Part shown: positions 1 to 11,685 of the stretch, piece by piece
Layout: each line of letters starts with the position of its first letter
Numbering within the stretch: the first letter of the stretch is position 1
NCBI RefSeq assembly: GCF_004283755.1
Contig: NZ_SHMH01000001.1
Location: forward strand, 186,001-250,000
Length of the DNA: 64,000 nt
Reading direction: 5' to 3'
Source: Pseudoxanthomonas winnipegensis
Lineage (GTDB): Bacteria; Pseudomonadota; Gammaproteobacteria; Xanthomonadales; Xanthomonadaceae
Notes under the pieces: generated by a model
Database searches by the model: none
What the model was told of the DNA's origin: nothing
Seen by the model: only the letters and a program-made list of their open reading frames with translations
Program-made: the position numbers and the translations under genes

Positions 1-106
1 GTAACGGCGGAGTTTGGGCAGCCGCTCGCACAGCGCCTGGCGGAAACACGGGCTCGCCGCGTCCTGCTTCATGCCTGATATACGATTGGGAAGCCAGATT
101 GCTTCC

Positions 107-1438
107 ATGACCCGCGCAACATTTTTCCCCCTGCCACGGCGATCCCAAGGCGGCGCGATCCTAGCGCAGACGGTCGCCCTTGCGGCGCTGCTGGCCTGTG
201 CGCCGGTCGCCATGGCCCAGTTGCAGCCGCTGCCGCCCCTGCCGCAGGCCGCCGCGCCGATCACCCGGACGCTGGGGCAGGTCGTGGACCCGCTGATGCG
301 CGACGCCACCACCCTCGCCGACCGCACCCTCACCCACGCACGCCAGCTCGGCCAGCGCCAGCTGCTGCGCGAGCACCGCGACGTGCTCGATACCGACCCC
401 AATGACAACGTGGTGATCCGCAGCCAGGTCCTGGCGCTGGCGCCGACCCCCGAGGCGCTGGAACGCGCGCGCCAGGCGGGCTTCACCGTCGAGGCGCCGC
501 GCCGGCTGGACGGGCTGGACCTGGAGGTTGTGGCGCTGCGCGCGCCGGCCGGCCAATCCACGCGCCGGGCGGTCGAAGCGTTGCGCGCACTCGATCCGGC
601 CGGCAGCTACGACTACGACCACCTCTATGCCAGCAGCGGCGCGGCCGAAGCGGCCAGCGGCGCTGCGGCGACGCCCGCCGCGGGAGGGGCCACGCCCTGG
701 CGCGTCGGCCTGGTCGACAGCGGCGTGGACGCCGGCCACCCCGCGCTGAAAGGCGCGCAGGTGCAGCGCTGGGGCTGCGACGACCAGCCGCACCCGGACC
801 TGCACGGCACCGCGGTGGCCTCGCTGCTGGTCGGCGATGGCCAGCACGCGCAGCCCGGCGTGCAGTTGTTCGCCGCCGATGTGTATTGCGGCGCGCCGAC
901 CGGCGGCAACGCGTTGGAAGTCGCCCAGGCCCTGGCCTGGCTGGCCCGGCAGCAGGTCCGCGTGGTCAATCTGAGCCTGGTCGGGCCGGACAATGCGCTG
1001 CTCAAGCGGGCGGTGGCCGCCGCCATCGGGCGCGGCATGGTCGTGGTCGCCGCGGTCGGCAACGATGGGCCGGCGGCGGCGCCGCTGTTTCCTTCGGCCT
1101 ATCCAGAGGTGATCGGCGTGACCGCGGTCGATCCGCGCGATCGCGTCCTGCCCGAAGCCGGGCGCGGTCCGCAGGTGGATCTGGCGGCGGTCGGCGCGCA
1201 GGTGGAGGCCGCCGCGCCGGGCGGCAGGTTCGAACGCATGCGCGGCACCTCGTTCGCCGCCCCGCGCGTGGCCGCGCTCGCTGCGAAAGCCTTGGCCGTG
1301 CATCCGGACGAGGATGCCGACGCCCTGCTCGCCGCCCTGGCGGCGCATGCGCGCGACCTCGGCAAGCCGGGCCCGGACCCGGTCTACGGCCGCGGGCTGG
1401 TCCCGGGCACGCCAGATGAACAGGCGGCAACACGTTAG
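107..1438 (+). CDS. S8 family (subtilisin-like) serine peptidase, secreted
   Basis: Protein of 443 aa from the ATG at 107, chosen because it puts a short positive N-terminus before a hydrophobic signal segment ending in AMA-Q near residue 38; in-frame ATGs at 14 and 71 give a less convincing leader. A divergent N-terminal region of about 160 residues precedes the catalytic domain. The subtilase triad is visible as DSG (Asp204), LHGTAVA (His233) and GTSFAAP (Ser382), with an oxyanion-hole-like VGND between them. It should be an exported endopeptidase; the substrate is unknown. The catalytic domain is compact, about 240 residues, with no C-terminal accessory domain. It is followed after 83 nt by another exported protein on the same strand. 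Confidence 0.85.
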   Translation: MTRATFFPLPRRSQGGAILAQTVALAALLACAPVAMAQLQPLPPLPQAAAPITRTLGQVVDPLMRDATTLADRTLTHARQLGQRQLLREHRDVLDTDPNDNVVIRSQVLALAPTPEALERARQAGFTVEAPRRLDGLDLEVVALRAPAGQSTRRAVEALRALDPAGSYDYDHLYASSGAAEAASGAAATPAAGGATPWRVGLVDSGVDAGHPALKGAQVQRWGCDDQPHPDLHGTAVASLLVGDGQHAQPGVQLFAADVYCGAPTGGNALEVAQALAWLARQQVRVVNLSLVGPDNALLKRAVAAAIGRGMVVVAAVGNDGPAAAPLFPSAYPEVIGVTAVDPRDRVLPEAGRGPQVDLAAVGAQVEAAAPGGRFERMRGTSFAAPRVAALAAKALAVHPDEDADALLAALAAHARDLGKPGPDPVYGRGLVPGTPDEQAATR

Positions 1439-1521
1439 AAACGCCGGGAAGAAATTTTCCCGCTGGGCCGTAGTGCTTCCTGAAGGCAGCGGATTTCCCG
1501 CGCCAACGAGGGAGACATCTC

Positions 1522-2406
1522 ATGCGTCACAACACTCTGACGTGGGCCACGGCCGCCATCATCGCGCTGGCCAGCACCGGTGCATCGGCTCAGGTCCTGG
1601 GCGGTCTGGGTGGCCAGGTGGGCGGCGCCATCGGCGGCGCCGGCAACCTTGGCGGCCAGATCGGCGGCGTCGGTGCGCCCGTGAACGGCATCGGCAACAC
1701 CATCGACAACACCCGCGGCATGGCCGGCGATCGCCTGCAGCAGACCCGCAACCGCGCCGAGCGCGCCACCCAGCGCGCCCAGCAGCGCGCGTCGGACACC
1801 GCCGCCTCGGTGCGCGACCAGGCGCAGTCGGTCGGCGGCCAGGCGCAGGCGCTGGGCAACGCCGCCGGTTCGACCGCGTCGCTGACCGGTGACGCCAGCG
1901 GCACAGGCAACGCCGCCGCCAGTGCCTCGAACGGCGACCTGAGCGGTGCGCTCAACGGGGCCGGCAACGCGGCTGGCTCGGCCAGCCTCGACACCAGCGG
2001 TGTGACCAGCGCCGCCGAGTCCAGCGCGGCGCAGGCCGTCGGCTCGGCCCGCGCCGGCGCCAGCCAGGCCACGCAGGGCGTGCGCAACACCGCCGGCCGC
2101 GTGCGCAACGGCGCGCAGGCCGCCGCGACCCGCGCCCAGAGCGGTGTGCAGGGCGCCGCCAGCCAGGTCGGCAGCGCCGCCTCGCAGGCCGGTGACAGCG
2201 CCGCGTCGACCAGCGCCAACGGCTCGGCCTCGGGCAACGCCAACGGCAACGGCGCGCTGGGCAACAGCCTGGGCAACAGCACCAGCAACGCCGCCGCCTC
2301 CGGCAACACCAGCGGCAACACCAGCGGCAGCGCCTCGCGCAAGGGCGTGAACGCCTCGGTCGGCGGCTCGGCCAACGGGTCGGCCAACGCCAGCACCCAG
2401 CCGTAA
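1522..2406 (+). CDS. Secreted low-complexity Ala/Gly/Ser/Asn-rich protein, function unknown
   Basis: Protein of 294 aa with a clear signal peptide (charged start, hydrophobic stretch, cleavage near ASA-Q at residue 24) and a GGGAGA ribosome-binding sequence just upstream of the ATG. The mature part has no recognisable domain. A Gly/Ile repeat region with GGQVGGAIGG-type motifs comes first. A middle region rich in Ala, Arg and Gln (residues about 75-110 and 190-240) could form helices. The C-terminal 70 residues are almost entirely Ser, Asn, Ala and Gly with SGN and NGS repeats. The composition suggests an extended surface, periplasmic or matrix protein. The opposite strand is also open, but only as a by-product of the biased composition. 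Function not recognised. Confidence 0.75.
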   Translation: MRHNTLTWATAAIIALASTGASAQVLGGLGGQVGGAIGGAGNLGGQIGGVGAPVNGIGNTIDNTRGMAGDRLQQTRNRAERATQRAQQRASDTAASVRDQAQSVGGQAQALGNAAGSTASLTGDASGTGNAAASASNGDLSGALNGAGNAAGSASLDTSGVTSAAESSAAQAVGSARAGASQATQGVRNTAGRVRNGAQAAATRAQSGVQGAASQVGSAASQAGDSAASTSANGSASGNANGNGALGNSLGNSTSNAAASGNTSGNTSGSASRKGVNASVGGSANGSANASTQP

Positions 2407-2429
2407 GCGTCAGCTGCGGTCCGCACCGG

Positions 2430-2461
2430 CGCCGGCTTCCTTCGGGAGGCCGGCGTCTTTC
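2430..2461 (+). terminator. Rho-independent-type terminator with TTCG tetraloop
   Basis: An 11-bp GC-rich stem (2430-2440 with 2445-2455, one wobble pair) closed by a TTCG loop is followed by TCTTTC. It lies 24 nt after the stop of the low-complexity secreted protein and before moaB. Confidence 0.7.
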
Positions 2462-2514
2462 ATTTGGACATGGCCTTCGTTGAAGCCTCACCGCCCTGGG
2501 CTTAGGCTGGCGCG

Positions 2515-3033
2515 ATGAGCCATGCAGATACCTTGATTCCCCTGCGCCTGTGCGTGCTGACCGTCTCCGACTCGCGCACCCTGGCCAACGACAGCTCCGG
2601 CGACTACCTGGTCCAGGCCGCCACCGACGCCGGCCACCTGCTGCACGAGCGCACGCTGGTGAAGGACGACATCTACCGCATGCGCGCCATCGTCTCGGCC
2701 TGGATCGCCGATGACGAGGTGGACGGCGTGCTGATCACCGGCGGCACCGGCTTCACCGGGCGCGATTCCACGCCCGAGGCGATCGCGCCACTGCTGGACA
2801 AGCAGATGCCCGGCTTCGGCGAGCTGTTCCGCGCGGTCAGCGTGGGGGAGATCGGCACCTCCTCGCTGCAGTCGCGCGCCTTCGCCGGGCTGGCCAACCA
2901 GACCTTCGTGTTCTGCCTGCCGGGCTCGACCTCCGCCTGTCGCACGGCCTGGGAGAAGATCGTCTCGGCCCAGCTCGACGCCCGCACCCGGCCCTGCAAC
3001 CTGGCGACCCTGCGGCCACGGCTGAAGGAATAA
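2515..3033 (+). CDS. moaB: Molybdenum cofactor biosynthesis protein B
   Basis: Protein of 172 aa, the normal length for MoaB, a trimeric cytosolic protein of the MogA/MoaB fold that acts on molybdopterin (adenylylation in the MogA-like members). The family signatures are visible: VLTVSDSRT near residue 16, the [14 protein letters not shown] loop around residues 78-91 that binds the pterin, and a C-terminal [12 protein letters not shown] segment. No other moa genes lie in the window, so it is an isolated copy. The next gene starts 32 nt downstream on the same strand. The ATG at 2515 fits the family start. Confidence 0.93.
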   Translation: MSHADTLIPLRLCVLTVSDSRTLANDSSGDYLVQAATDAGHLLHERTLVKDDIYRMRAIVSAWIADDEVDGVLITGGTGFTGRDSTPEAIAPLLDKQMPGFGELFRAVSVGEIGTSSLQSRAFAGLANQTFVFCLPGSTSACRTAWEKIVSAQLDARTRPCNLATLRPRLKE

Positions 3034-3065
3034 GCTCGGCCGCCACGCCCGCGCCAGGACCCGTC

Positions 3066-3851
3066 ATGAGCAAGAAATTCAAGCGCAAGGACTACGAGGA
3101 AGCACTCGCGCCGCTGCAGCTGCAGCTGGTCAACCTGTCGCGCTGGCTGCTGCAGACCGGCAAGCGCGTGGTGGTGATCTTCGAAGGCCGCGATACCGCC
3201 GGCAAGGGCGGGGCCATCGATGCCATCCGCGAGCACCTCAACCCGCGCCAGTGCAAGGTCGTGGCGCTGCCCAAGCCGTCCGACCGCGAAGCCACGCAGT
3301 GGTATTTCCAGCGCTACGTGCAGCAGTTGCCGGCCGGCGGCGAGATCGTGCTGATGGACCGCAGCTGGTACAACCGCGCCGGCGTGGAACGGGTCATGGG
3401 CTTCTGCACGCCGGACCAGTACGCGTCCTTCCTGCAGCAGGTGCCGATCTTCGAACGCCTGCTGATCGACGACGGCATCCTGCTGTTCAAGTACTGGCTG
3501 ACCGTGGACCAGGCCCAGCAGGAGGCGCGCTTCGCCGAGCGGCTGGAGGACCCACTCAAGCGCTGGAAGCTCTCGCCGGTGGATCTGGAGGCGCGCAAGC
3601 AGTACGCGGCCTATACCGAGGCGCGCGAGGCGATGCTGGCCGCTACCCATACTCACCACGCGCCGTGGACCCTGGTGGACTTCAACGACCAGCGGCGCGG
3701 GCGCATCACCCTGATCCGTGACCTGCTCTCGCGCCTGCCGGATACCACAGTGCCACCGGCCCGGCTGGACATGAAACCCCTGCACGGCAAGCTGCTGACC
3801 GAGAGCTACCACCTGATCGAGCCGATCCCGGACACCAGCGACGAGCGGTAA
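3066..3851 (+). CDS. ppk2: Polyphosphate kinase 2 family protein
   Basis: Protein of 261 aa of the single-domain PPK2 type, which transfers phosphate between polyphosphate and nucleotides in the cytosol. The P-loop-like Walker A motif GRDTAGKGG is at residues 41-49, and the Walker B/lid sequence [10 protein letters not shown] is about 60 residues later. The C-terminal [14 protein letters not shown] motif is also typical. The length and the absence of duplication fit the short one-domain class; whether ADP, GDP or AMP is the preferred acceptor cannot be read with certainty. It sits 32 nt after moaB and may be co-transcribed with it. A TGGCCCGG/CCGGGCCA hairpin without a T-tract follows at 3873-3897. 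Confidence 0.9.
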   Translation: MSKKFKRKDYEEALAPLQLQLVNLSRWLLQTGKRVVVIFEGRDTAGKGGAIDAIREHLNPRQCKVVALPKPSDREATQWYFQRYVQQLPAGGEIVLMDRSWYNRAGVERVMGFCTPDQYASFLQQVPIFERLLIDDGILLFKYWLTVDQAQQEARFAERLEDPLKRWKLSPVDLEARKQYAAYTEAREAMLAATHTHHAPWTLVDFNDQRRGRITLIRDLLSRLPDTTVPPARLDMKPLHGKLLTESYHLIEPIPDTSDER

Positions 3852-4006
3852 CGCCGGTAACGCGTCAGCCGATGGCCCGGCGAGGGCGTCCGGGCCACAG
3901 CGACTGAATACACGGTGACAAATGCTGCCCCCGCAGCGTGACGAAATGCGCTAAACCTTTCATCATGTGTTCATCACGGCACCTGTGCCCGTGCCGGACG
4001 TCACCC

Positions 4007-5074
4007 ATGCTGCATTTCGCCCCTGCTTCCGCCTCGCCCCCCCTCCCGCCGCGCGTCCGCCTGATCACCCGTGACAACGGGGTGGGGCTGCGCCGCGACC
4101 TGGTCATCATGTCGCGGGCCCTGGCCAGCGCGCAGATCGGCAGCCAGGCGCTGGCCTTCGGCGGGTCGCGGATGGGCAACAACCTGCGCCAGGCCCGGGC
4201 CCGACTGGGGGCCCTGGCCACCGGGCGCATCGAGACCCAGATCTTCCTGGAGCGCGTCTACCGGGGCTGCCTGCCGGCCGCCCGGCGCAACGTGCTGGTC
4301 CCCAATCCGGAGTGGATGCTGGACAAGTGGCTGCCGCTGCTGCCGCGGTTCGAGCGGGTGCTGTGCAAGACCCGCCACGCCGAGCGGGTGTTCGGCGCGC
4401 TGGGCTGCGAGACGCGCTACATCGGCTTCACCAGCGAGGACCGCTTCGACGCCAGCGTGCCGCGCCGCCGCGCCTTCCTGCATGTGGCCGGGCGCAGCAC
4501 GGCCAAGGGCACCGAGGCGGTGGTCCAGGCCTGGCTGCGCCACCCGGAGTGGCCGACCCTGACGGTGGTGCAGTCGCGCGATGTGCCCCGGATCGTGGCC
4601 CCCAACATCAATCACCGCCTGGACTACCTGGACGATGCGCAGCTGCGCAAACTGCAGAACGCGCACGCCTTCCACCTGTGCCCGTCCGAGGCTGAAGGCT
4701 TCGGCCACTACCTGGTCGAGGCGCTGAGCACCGGCGCGGTGGTCATCACCACCGACGGCGAGCCGATGAACGAGCTGGTCACCCCCGAGCGCGGCCTGCT
4801 GCTGCAGCCCTCGGCGCAGCGGGCGATGGCGCTGGGCACGCGCTACCGCGTGGAGGCCGAGGCGATCGAGGCGGTGGTCGAACGCGCGCTGGCGCTCAGC
4901 CCCGAGACCTGCGCCGCGCTGGGCGAGGCCGCGCGGGCCTTCTTCCTGGACAACGACGCGGCCTTTCCGCAGCGCCTGGCCCAGGCCCTGCAGCTGTCGC
5001 TCGACCCGGAAGTGCCGCGCCGCGGCCTGGCCCGTCTGGCCACCGCCATGCTGCCGGGCCAGAGCACAGGCTGA
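4007..5074 (+). CDS. Glycosyltransferase, GT-B (family 1/4-like)
   Basis: Protein of 355 aa if started at the ATG at 4007; an in-frame ATG at 3938 would add a non-conserved, Cys-rich leader, so the shorter form is preferred. The C-terminal half carries the GT-B nucleotide-sugar signature: HLCPSEAEGFGHYLVEALSTGAVVI, with the EAEGFG acidic motif and the following glutamate of EALS. The N-terminal half has RLITRDNGVGLRRD and a segment KWLPLLPRFERVLCKTRHAERVF that resembles glycosyltransferases recognising a host or surface glycan. No signal peptide or membrane segment is seen. It stands alone, convergent with acyP (18-nt gap), so the acceptor is unknown. Confidence 0.8.
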   Translation: MLHFAPASASPPLPPRVRLITRDNGVGLRRDLVIMSRALASAQIGSQALAFGGSRMGNNLRQARARLGALATGRIETQIFLERVYRGCLPAARRNVLVPNPEWMLDKWLPLLPRFERVLCKTRHAERVFGALGCETRYIGFTSEDRFDASVPRRRAFLHVAGRSTAKGTEAVVQAWLRHPEWPTLTVVQSRDVPRIVAPNINHRLDYLDDAQLRKLQNAHAFHLCPSEAEGFGHYLVEALSTGAVVITTDGEPMNELVTPERGLLLQPSAQRAMALGTRYRVEAEAIEAVVERALALSPETCAALGEAARAFFLDNDAAFPQRLAQALQLSLDPEVPRRGLARLATAMLPGQSTG

Positions 5075-5092
5075 GCACGACGGCGGCGGCCG

Positions 5093-5365
5093 TCAGCCGA
5101 TGCCGAAGCCCGGCGCGACCGCCTCATCCCAGGCGGCACGTTCCAGCGTATCGACCCGCGCCAGCGCGGGGCCGTGCGCCAGCCAGGCAGCCAGCGCCTC
5201 CACGGCGGCGGGCTCGCCGCGCGCCACCACCTCGACCCGGCCATCGGCCAGATTGCGCGCGTAGCCGTCCAGCCCCAGCGCACGGGCCTGATCGCGGGTG
5301 GAGGCGCGGAAGAACACGCCCTGCACCCGTCCGCTGACCAGGAACCGGGCGGCGATGGCGCTCAG
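5093..5365 (-). CDS. acyP: Acylphosphatase, apparent CTG start
   Basis: Protein of 90 aa that hydrolyses carboxyl-phosphate bonds. The family motif GRVQGVFFRASTRDQA is complete, including the catalytic arginine and the downstream asparagine in GYARNLADGRVEV. No ATG, GTG or TTG lies upstream of the conserved FLVSGRVQG strand within the frame. The closest usable start is the CTG at 5365-5363, which overlaps the tlpA stop as CTGA. Translation is therefore probably coupled to tlpA. The length from this start matches the usual 90 to 95 aa. Last gene of the yihY-tlpA-acyP run. Confidence 0.82.
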   Translation of the reverse strand: MSAIAARFLVSGRVQGVFFRASTRDQARALGLDGYARNLADGRVEVVARGEPAAVEALAAWLAHGPALARVDTLERAAWDEAVAPGFGIG

Positions 5366-5936
5366 GACTTGGCCGCCGTGCCGGCGTCGACGGCCTGTTC
5401 GATCTCCTGCGGGGTGATCGGCCCGAGGAAGCGCTTGGCGATCCGGCCCTGCGGATCGAGCAGATAGGTCGTGGGCAGGCCGGCCGGCGGCTCGAACGCG
5501 GCCGGCGGGTGATCCATCGACACCTGCGCGATCGGATAGGCGACCGGGTGCTGCTTGAGGAAGGCCACCAGCGCATCCGGCGCGATGTCGTCGAAGGCCA
5601 GGCCGACCACGTCGATGTCCTGGCGCCGCTGGTCCAGTTCGGACAGGGCCGGCATCTCGGCCAGGCAGGGATGGCACCAGGTCGCCCAGAAGTTCACCAC
5701 CACCCAGCGCCCGCGATGCGTGGCCAGGTCGAGCGTGCTGCCGTCGGTGGCGGTCAGCTTCAGCGCGACCGGGCCATCGGCGGCGGCCGGCGTGGACGGC
5801 GGCGCGGTGGTCGTTTCGGGCGCGGCGACGGCGGGTGCGGAGGTGGCGGGCGCCTGCGCGCGCTGGCAGGCCGCCAGCACAAGCAGCGCCGTGCAGGCCA
5901 GGGACAGGGACAGAACGCGGGAACGGGAGGGCGTCA

Positions 5937-5937
<1 letters not shown>
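5362..5937 (-). CDS. TlpA/ResA-like thioredoxin-fold lipoprotein
   Basis: Protein of 191 aa. A lipoprotein signal (LLVLAAC) predicts lipidation at Cys24, followed by an Ala/Pro/Thr-rich linker to about residue 55 and then a TlpA-like thioredoxin domain. The redox motif WATWCHPC is complete, and the cis-proline region GLPTTYLLDPQG is present. It should act in the periplasm as a membrane-anchored thiol-disulfide reductase, for example in protein maturation. Its ATG shares one base with the yihY stop (TGATG), and its own stop overlaps acyP, so the three are likely one operon. Confidence 0.88.
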
Positions 5938-8291
<2,354 letters not shown>

Positions 8292-8347
8292 AATCGTCCG
8301 TCTTCGATCCCTGCCTGGACCACGCCGTGAACGCTCTTTCCTCGCCC

Positions 8348-8833
8348 ATGGACGATCTGCTCATCGTCACCACCGGCGGCACCATCGACAAGATCTACTT
8401 CGACGACAAGTCCGATTATCAGGTCGGCGAGCCGCAGATCGGTCGCATCCTCAAGGAGCTGGGCGTCGCGTTCCGCTTCACGGTGATCCCGATCATCCGC
8501 AAGGATTCGCTGCACATCACAGACGCCGACCGCGAGTTGATGCGCGCCACCATCGCCGCGCAGTCCGCGCGCCATGTGCTGATCACCCACGGCACCGACT
8601 CGATGGTGCAGACCGCACAGGCGCTGGCCTCGCTGGAGGACCGCGTGATCGTGCTCACCGGCGCACTCAACCCGGCCGGCTTCCGCGGCTCGGACGCCGA
8701 ATTCAACATCGGCTGCGCGGTCGGTGCGGTGCAGTCCGCGCCGGAAGGCGTGTGGATCGCCATGAACGGCCGCATCTGGGATCCGCGCCATGTGCGCAAG
8801 AACGTGGCGGCCAACCGCTTCGAACCGGCCTGA
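8348..8833 (+). CDS. Asparaginase N-terminal-domain protein (half-length)
   Basis: Protein of 161 aa from the ATG at 8348 (a GTG at 8327 is also in frame). It matches only the N-terminal catalytic domain of L-asparaginases, which are usually about 330 aa. The nucleophile motif TTGGTID (Thr12) and the second triad motif THGTDSM (Thr83, Asp84) are present. The sequence ends after a segment with RHVRKN that could supply the catalytic lysine. The C-terminal domain, which completes the active site of a neighbouring subunit in classical enzymes, is absent. The reading frame is clean and the codon use normal, so this looks like a real short family rather than a broken gene. Activity is uncertain. 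Confidence 0.82.
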   Translation: MDDLLIVTTGGTIDKIYFDDKSDYQVGEPQIGRILKELGVAFRFTVIPIIRKDSLHITDADRELMRATIAAQSARHVLITHGTDSMVQTAQALASLEDRVIVLTGALNPAGFRGSDAEFNIGCAVGAVQSAPEGVWIAMNGRIWDPRHVRKNVAANRFEPA

Positions 8834-8945
8834 GGAGGCGTGGCTGTCAGCGGAGGCTCTTGCGCGGCCGGACTTCCCACCACGGGAACCTGAAAGATCT
8901 ACTCCAGATTGAGAGAGCACATCGCCTGAGCGCCCTACTTCGGAA

Positions 8946-9060
8946 GGGCAGCGGTCCGGCGGGCAGGGGCCGCTTATCCCTCAATCAGGGCATCCTGCCC
9001 TGATTCGGGCGCTCGGCTCCTGCCTCGCTAGGCGCGCCCCCTGCCCGCCGGCCCGCTGCC
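8946..9060 (+). repeat. Nested palindromic repeat element R1, copy 1
   Basis: The outer arms, GCAGCGGTCCGGCGGGCAGG (from 8948) and CCTGCCCGCCGGCCCGCTGC (to 9059), are nearly perfect inverted repeats. Between them lies a perfect 10-bp inverted repeat, AATCAGGGCA (8983-8992) and TGCCCTGATT (8996-9005), with a 3-nt loop. Other copies are at 32761-32875 (same orientation) and 55838-55952 (inverted). Confidence 0.85.
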
Positions 9061-9150
9061 TCGCGCGTCATGTGTTGAGGCTTCGGTTCGAAAGAAGCCC
9101 CGATCCATCCGCAGAGGGCCTCTACCGGTTGGGTGCGGACCCCAGTCAGC

Positions 9151-9250
9151 GTGGGAGCCGCCATGGCGGCGATGGGCTTTTCTCATCAAAGCTTCAGCGC
9201 TGCTCAAGCATTGCCCGGCCGAGCCTCATCGCCGCCATGGCGGCTCCCAC
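9151..9250. repeat. REP-like inverted pair, family A, copy 1
   Basis: The 24-bp arms GTGGGAGCCGCCATGGCGGC... (9151-9174) and ...GCCGCCATGGCGGCTCCCAC (9227-9250) are perfect reverse complements separated by 52 nt, and each contains an internal GCCGCCATGGCGGC palindrome. This is the paired architecture of REP/BIME elements. A second pair lies at 32966-33064. Confidence 0.85.
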
Positions 9251-9387
9251 CAAAGCACGAGGCGCGGTCAGTCCTTTCCCATCCCGGCGTCGGCGGACTG
9301 AGCCGAGGAGCCGCGCCCGGCCGGATCAAGGCTGGCGGGCGAAGTGCGCTCGTCGTAGCGCACGCACCCGCACTCCAGCGGAACAAC

Positions 9388-9423
9388 AAAAAAAACCCGC
9401 CGGGCATCCCTGCTCCGGCGGGT
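9388..9423 (-). terminator. Intrinsic terminator of the large subtilase gene
   Basis: Read leftwards, a 9-bp stem ACCCGCCGG/CCGGCGGGT is followed directly by eight T residues (the A-run at 9388-9395). It lies 87 nt beyond the stop codon of the subtilase gene. Confidence 0.88.
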
Positions 9424-9509
9424 CGTTCGTTGCGCGCTTCCTTACGGCGCAGGGCGGGCGTCCTTAACCCCGCGCAATCCTTGCGCGACCCTGCGAACCT
9501 GGTGACGGA

Positions 9510-11276
<1,767 letters not shown>

Positions 11277-11617
11277 CGTGAATTCCTTTTTCGCTTGAGT
11301 AGACCGCGCTTGGCGCGGAGAAGAACCGGCGATGACCCACGGCCACATCGGGGGCTGTTTGGCGTGGACTGCAGCGCGTGTGACCTCCGGCGGACGGGCT
11401 TGCCGTTGTGGCGAACCTGACCGAAACCTAACCGAGGCAAACGTGCCGCGAGATGGCCTCGATGTCATTTTGTGACCGAGTGCGTCATGAAAAAAACTCA
11501 TCTAGACACCCACTGAAACCATCAGGATGCGAGCTGTTGCGGTCGAAACCTGTCCTGTCTTGGCCTTTCATGGCCTGAGCGCGTCATTCCGCGACCTCGG
11601 CGAGACATCCCTCGCCG
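11277..11617. other. Gene-free spacer holding the subtilase promoter region
   Basis: No gene is supported in this stretch between ilvE and the large subtilase, both transcribed leftwards. The part nearest the protease start carries its AAGGAA ribosome-binding sequence. A relatively AT-rich stretch at about 11468-11520, with a run of seven A residues, is the most promoter-like section, but no clear -35/-10 pair was fixed. Confidence 0.5.
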
Positions 11618-11619
11618 CA

Positions 11620-11652
11620 AACGACGACGCCCGGCGCGAGGCCGGGCGTCGG
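11620..11652 (-). terminator. Terminator hairpin downstream of ilvE
   Basis: The perfect 10-bp arms GACGCCCGGC (11626-11635) and GCCGGGCGTC (11641-11650) form a GC-rich stem. Read leftwards it is followed by GTCGTTTG, a weak T-tract. It sits 36 nt after the ilvE stop. Confidence 0.65.
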
Positions 11653-11685
11653 GGGCCGCTTGCTGCGGCGCGTCAGGGTCTGCGA

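Larger units (their letters stand above)
8941..9300. repeat. Composite intergenic repeat, copy 1 (about 360 bp)
   Basis: Most of the 676-bp spacer between the convergent asparaginase and subtilase genes aligns base for base, with scattered substitutions and small indels, to 32756-33117. The block consists of a nested palindrome (8946-9060), a short variable link including a GAAAGAAGCCCCGATCC-like piece, and a pair of inverted REP-like arms (9151-9250). No convincing gene lies in 8834-9509; the remainder shows nothing recognisable except the terminator at 9388-9423. Confidence 0.85.

Noticed and set aside
161-1348. Long open frame on the strand opposite the first subtilase gene
   Set aside because: It mirrors the GC-rich codon pattern of the real gene; the product is His/Arg/Gly-rich without a domain, whereas the plus-strand frame has a complete catalytic triad.
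1590-2426. 278-codon open frame opposite the low-complexity secreted protein
   Set aside because: It arises from the biased composition; it has no signal peptide, ribosome-binding sequence or known motif, while the plus-strand protein has a signal peptide and a good ribosome-binding sequence.
8834-9509. CRISPR array in the repeat-rich spacer
   Set aside because: The repeats are inverted pairs and single palindromes, not regularly spaced direct repeats with unique spacers, and there are no cas genes in the window.
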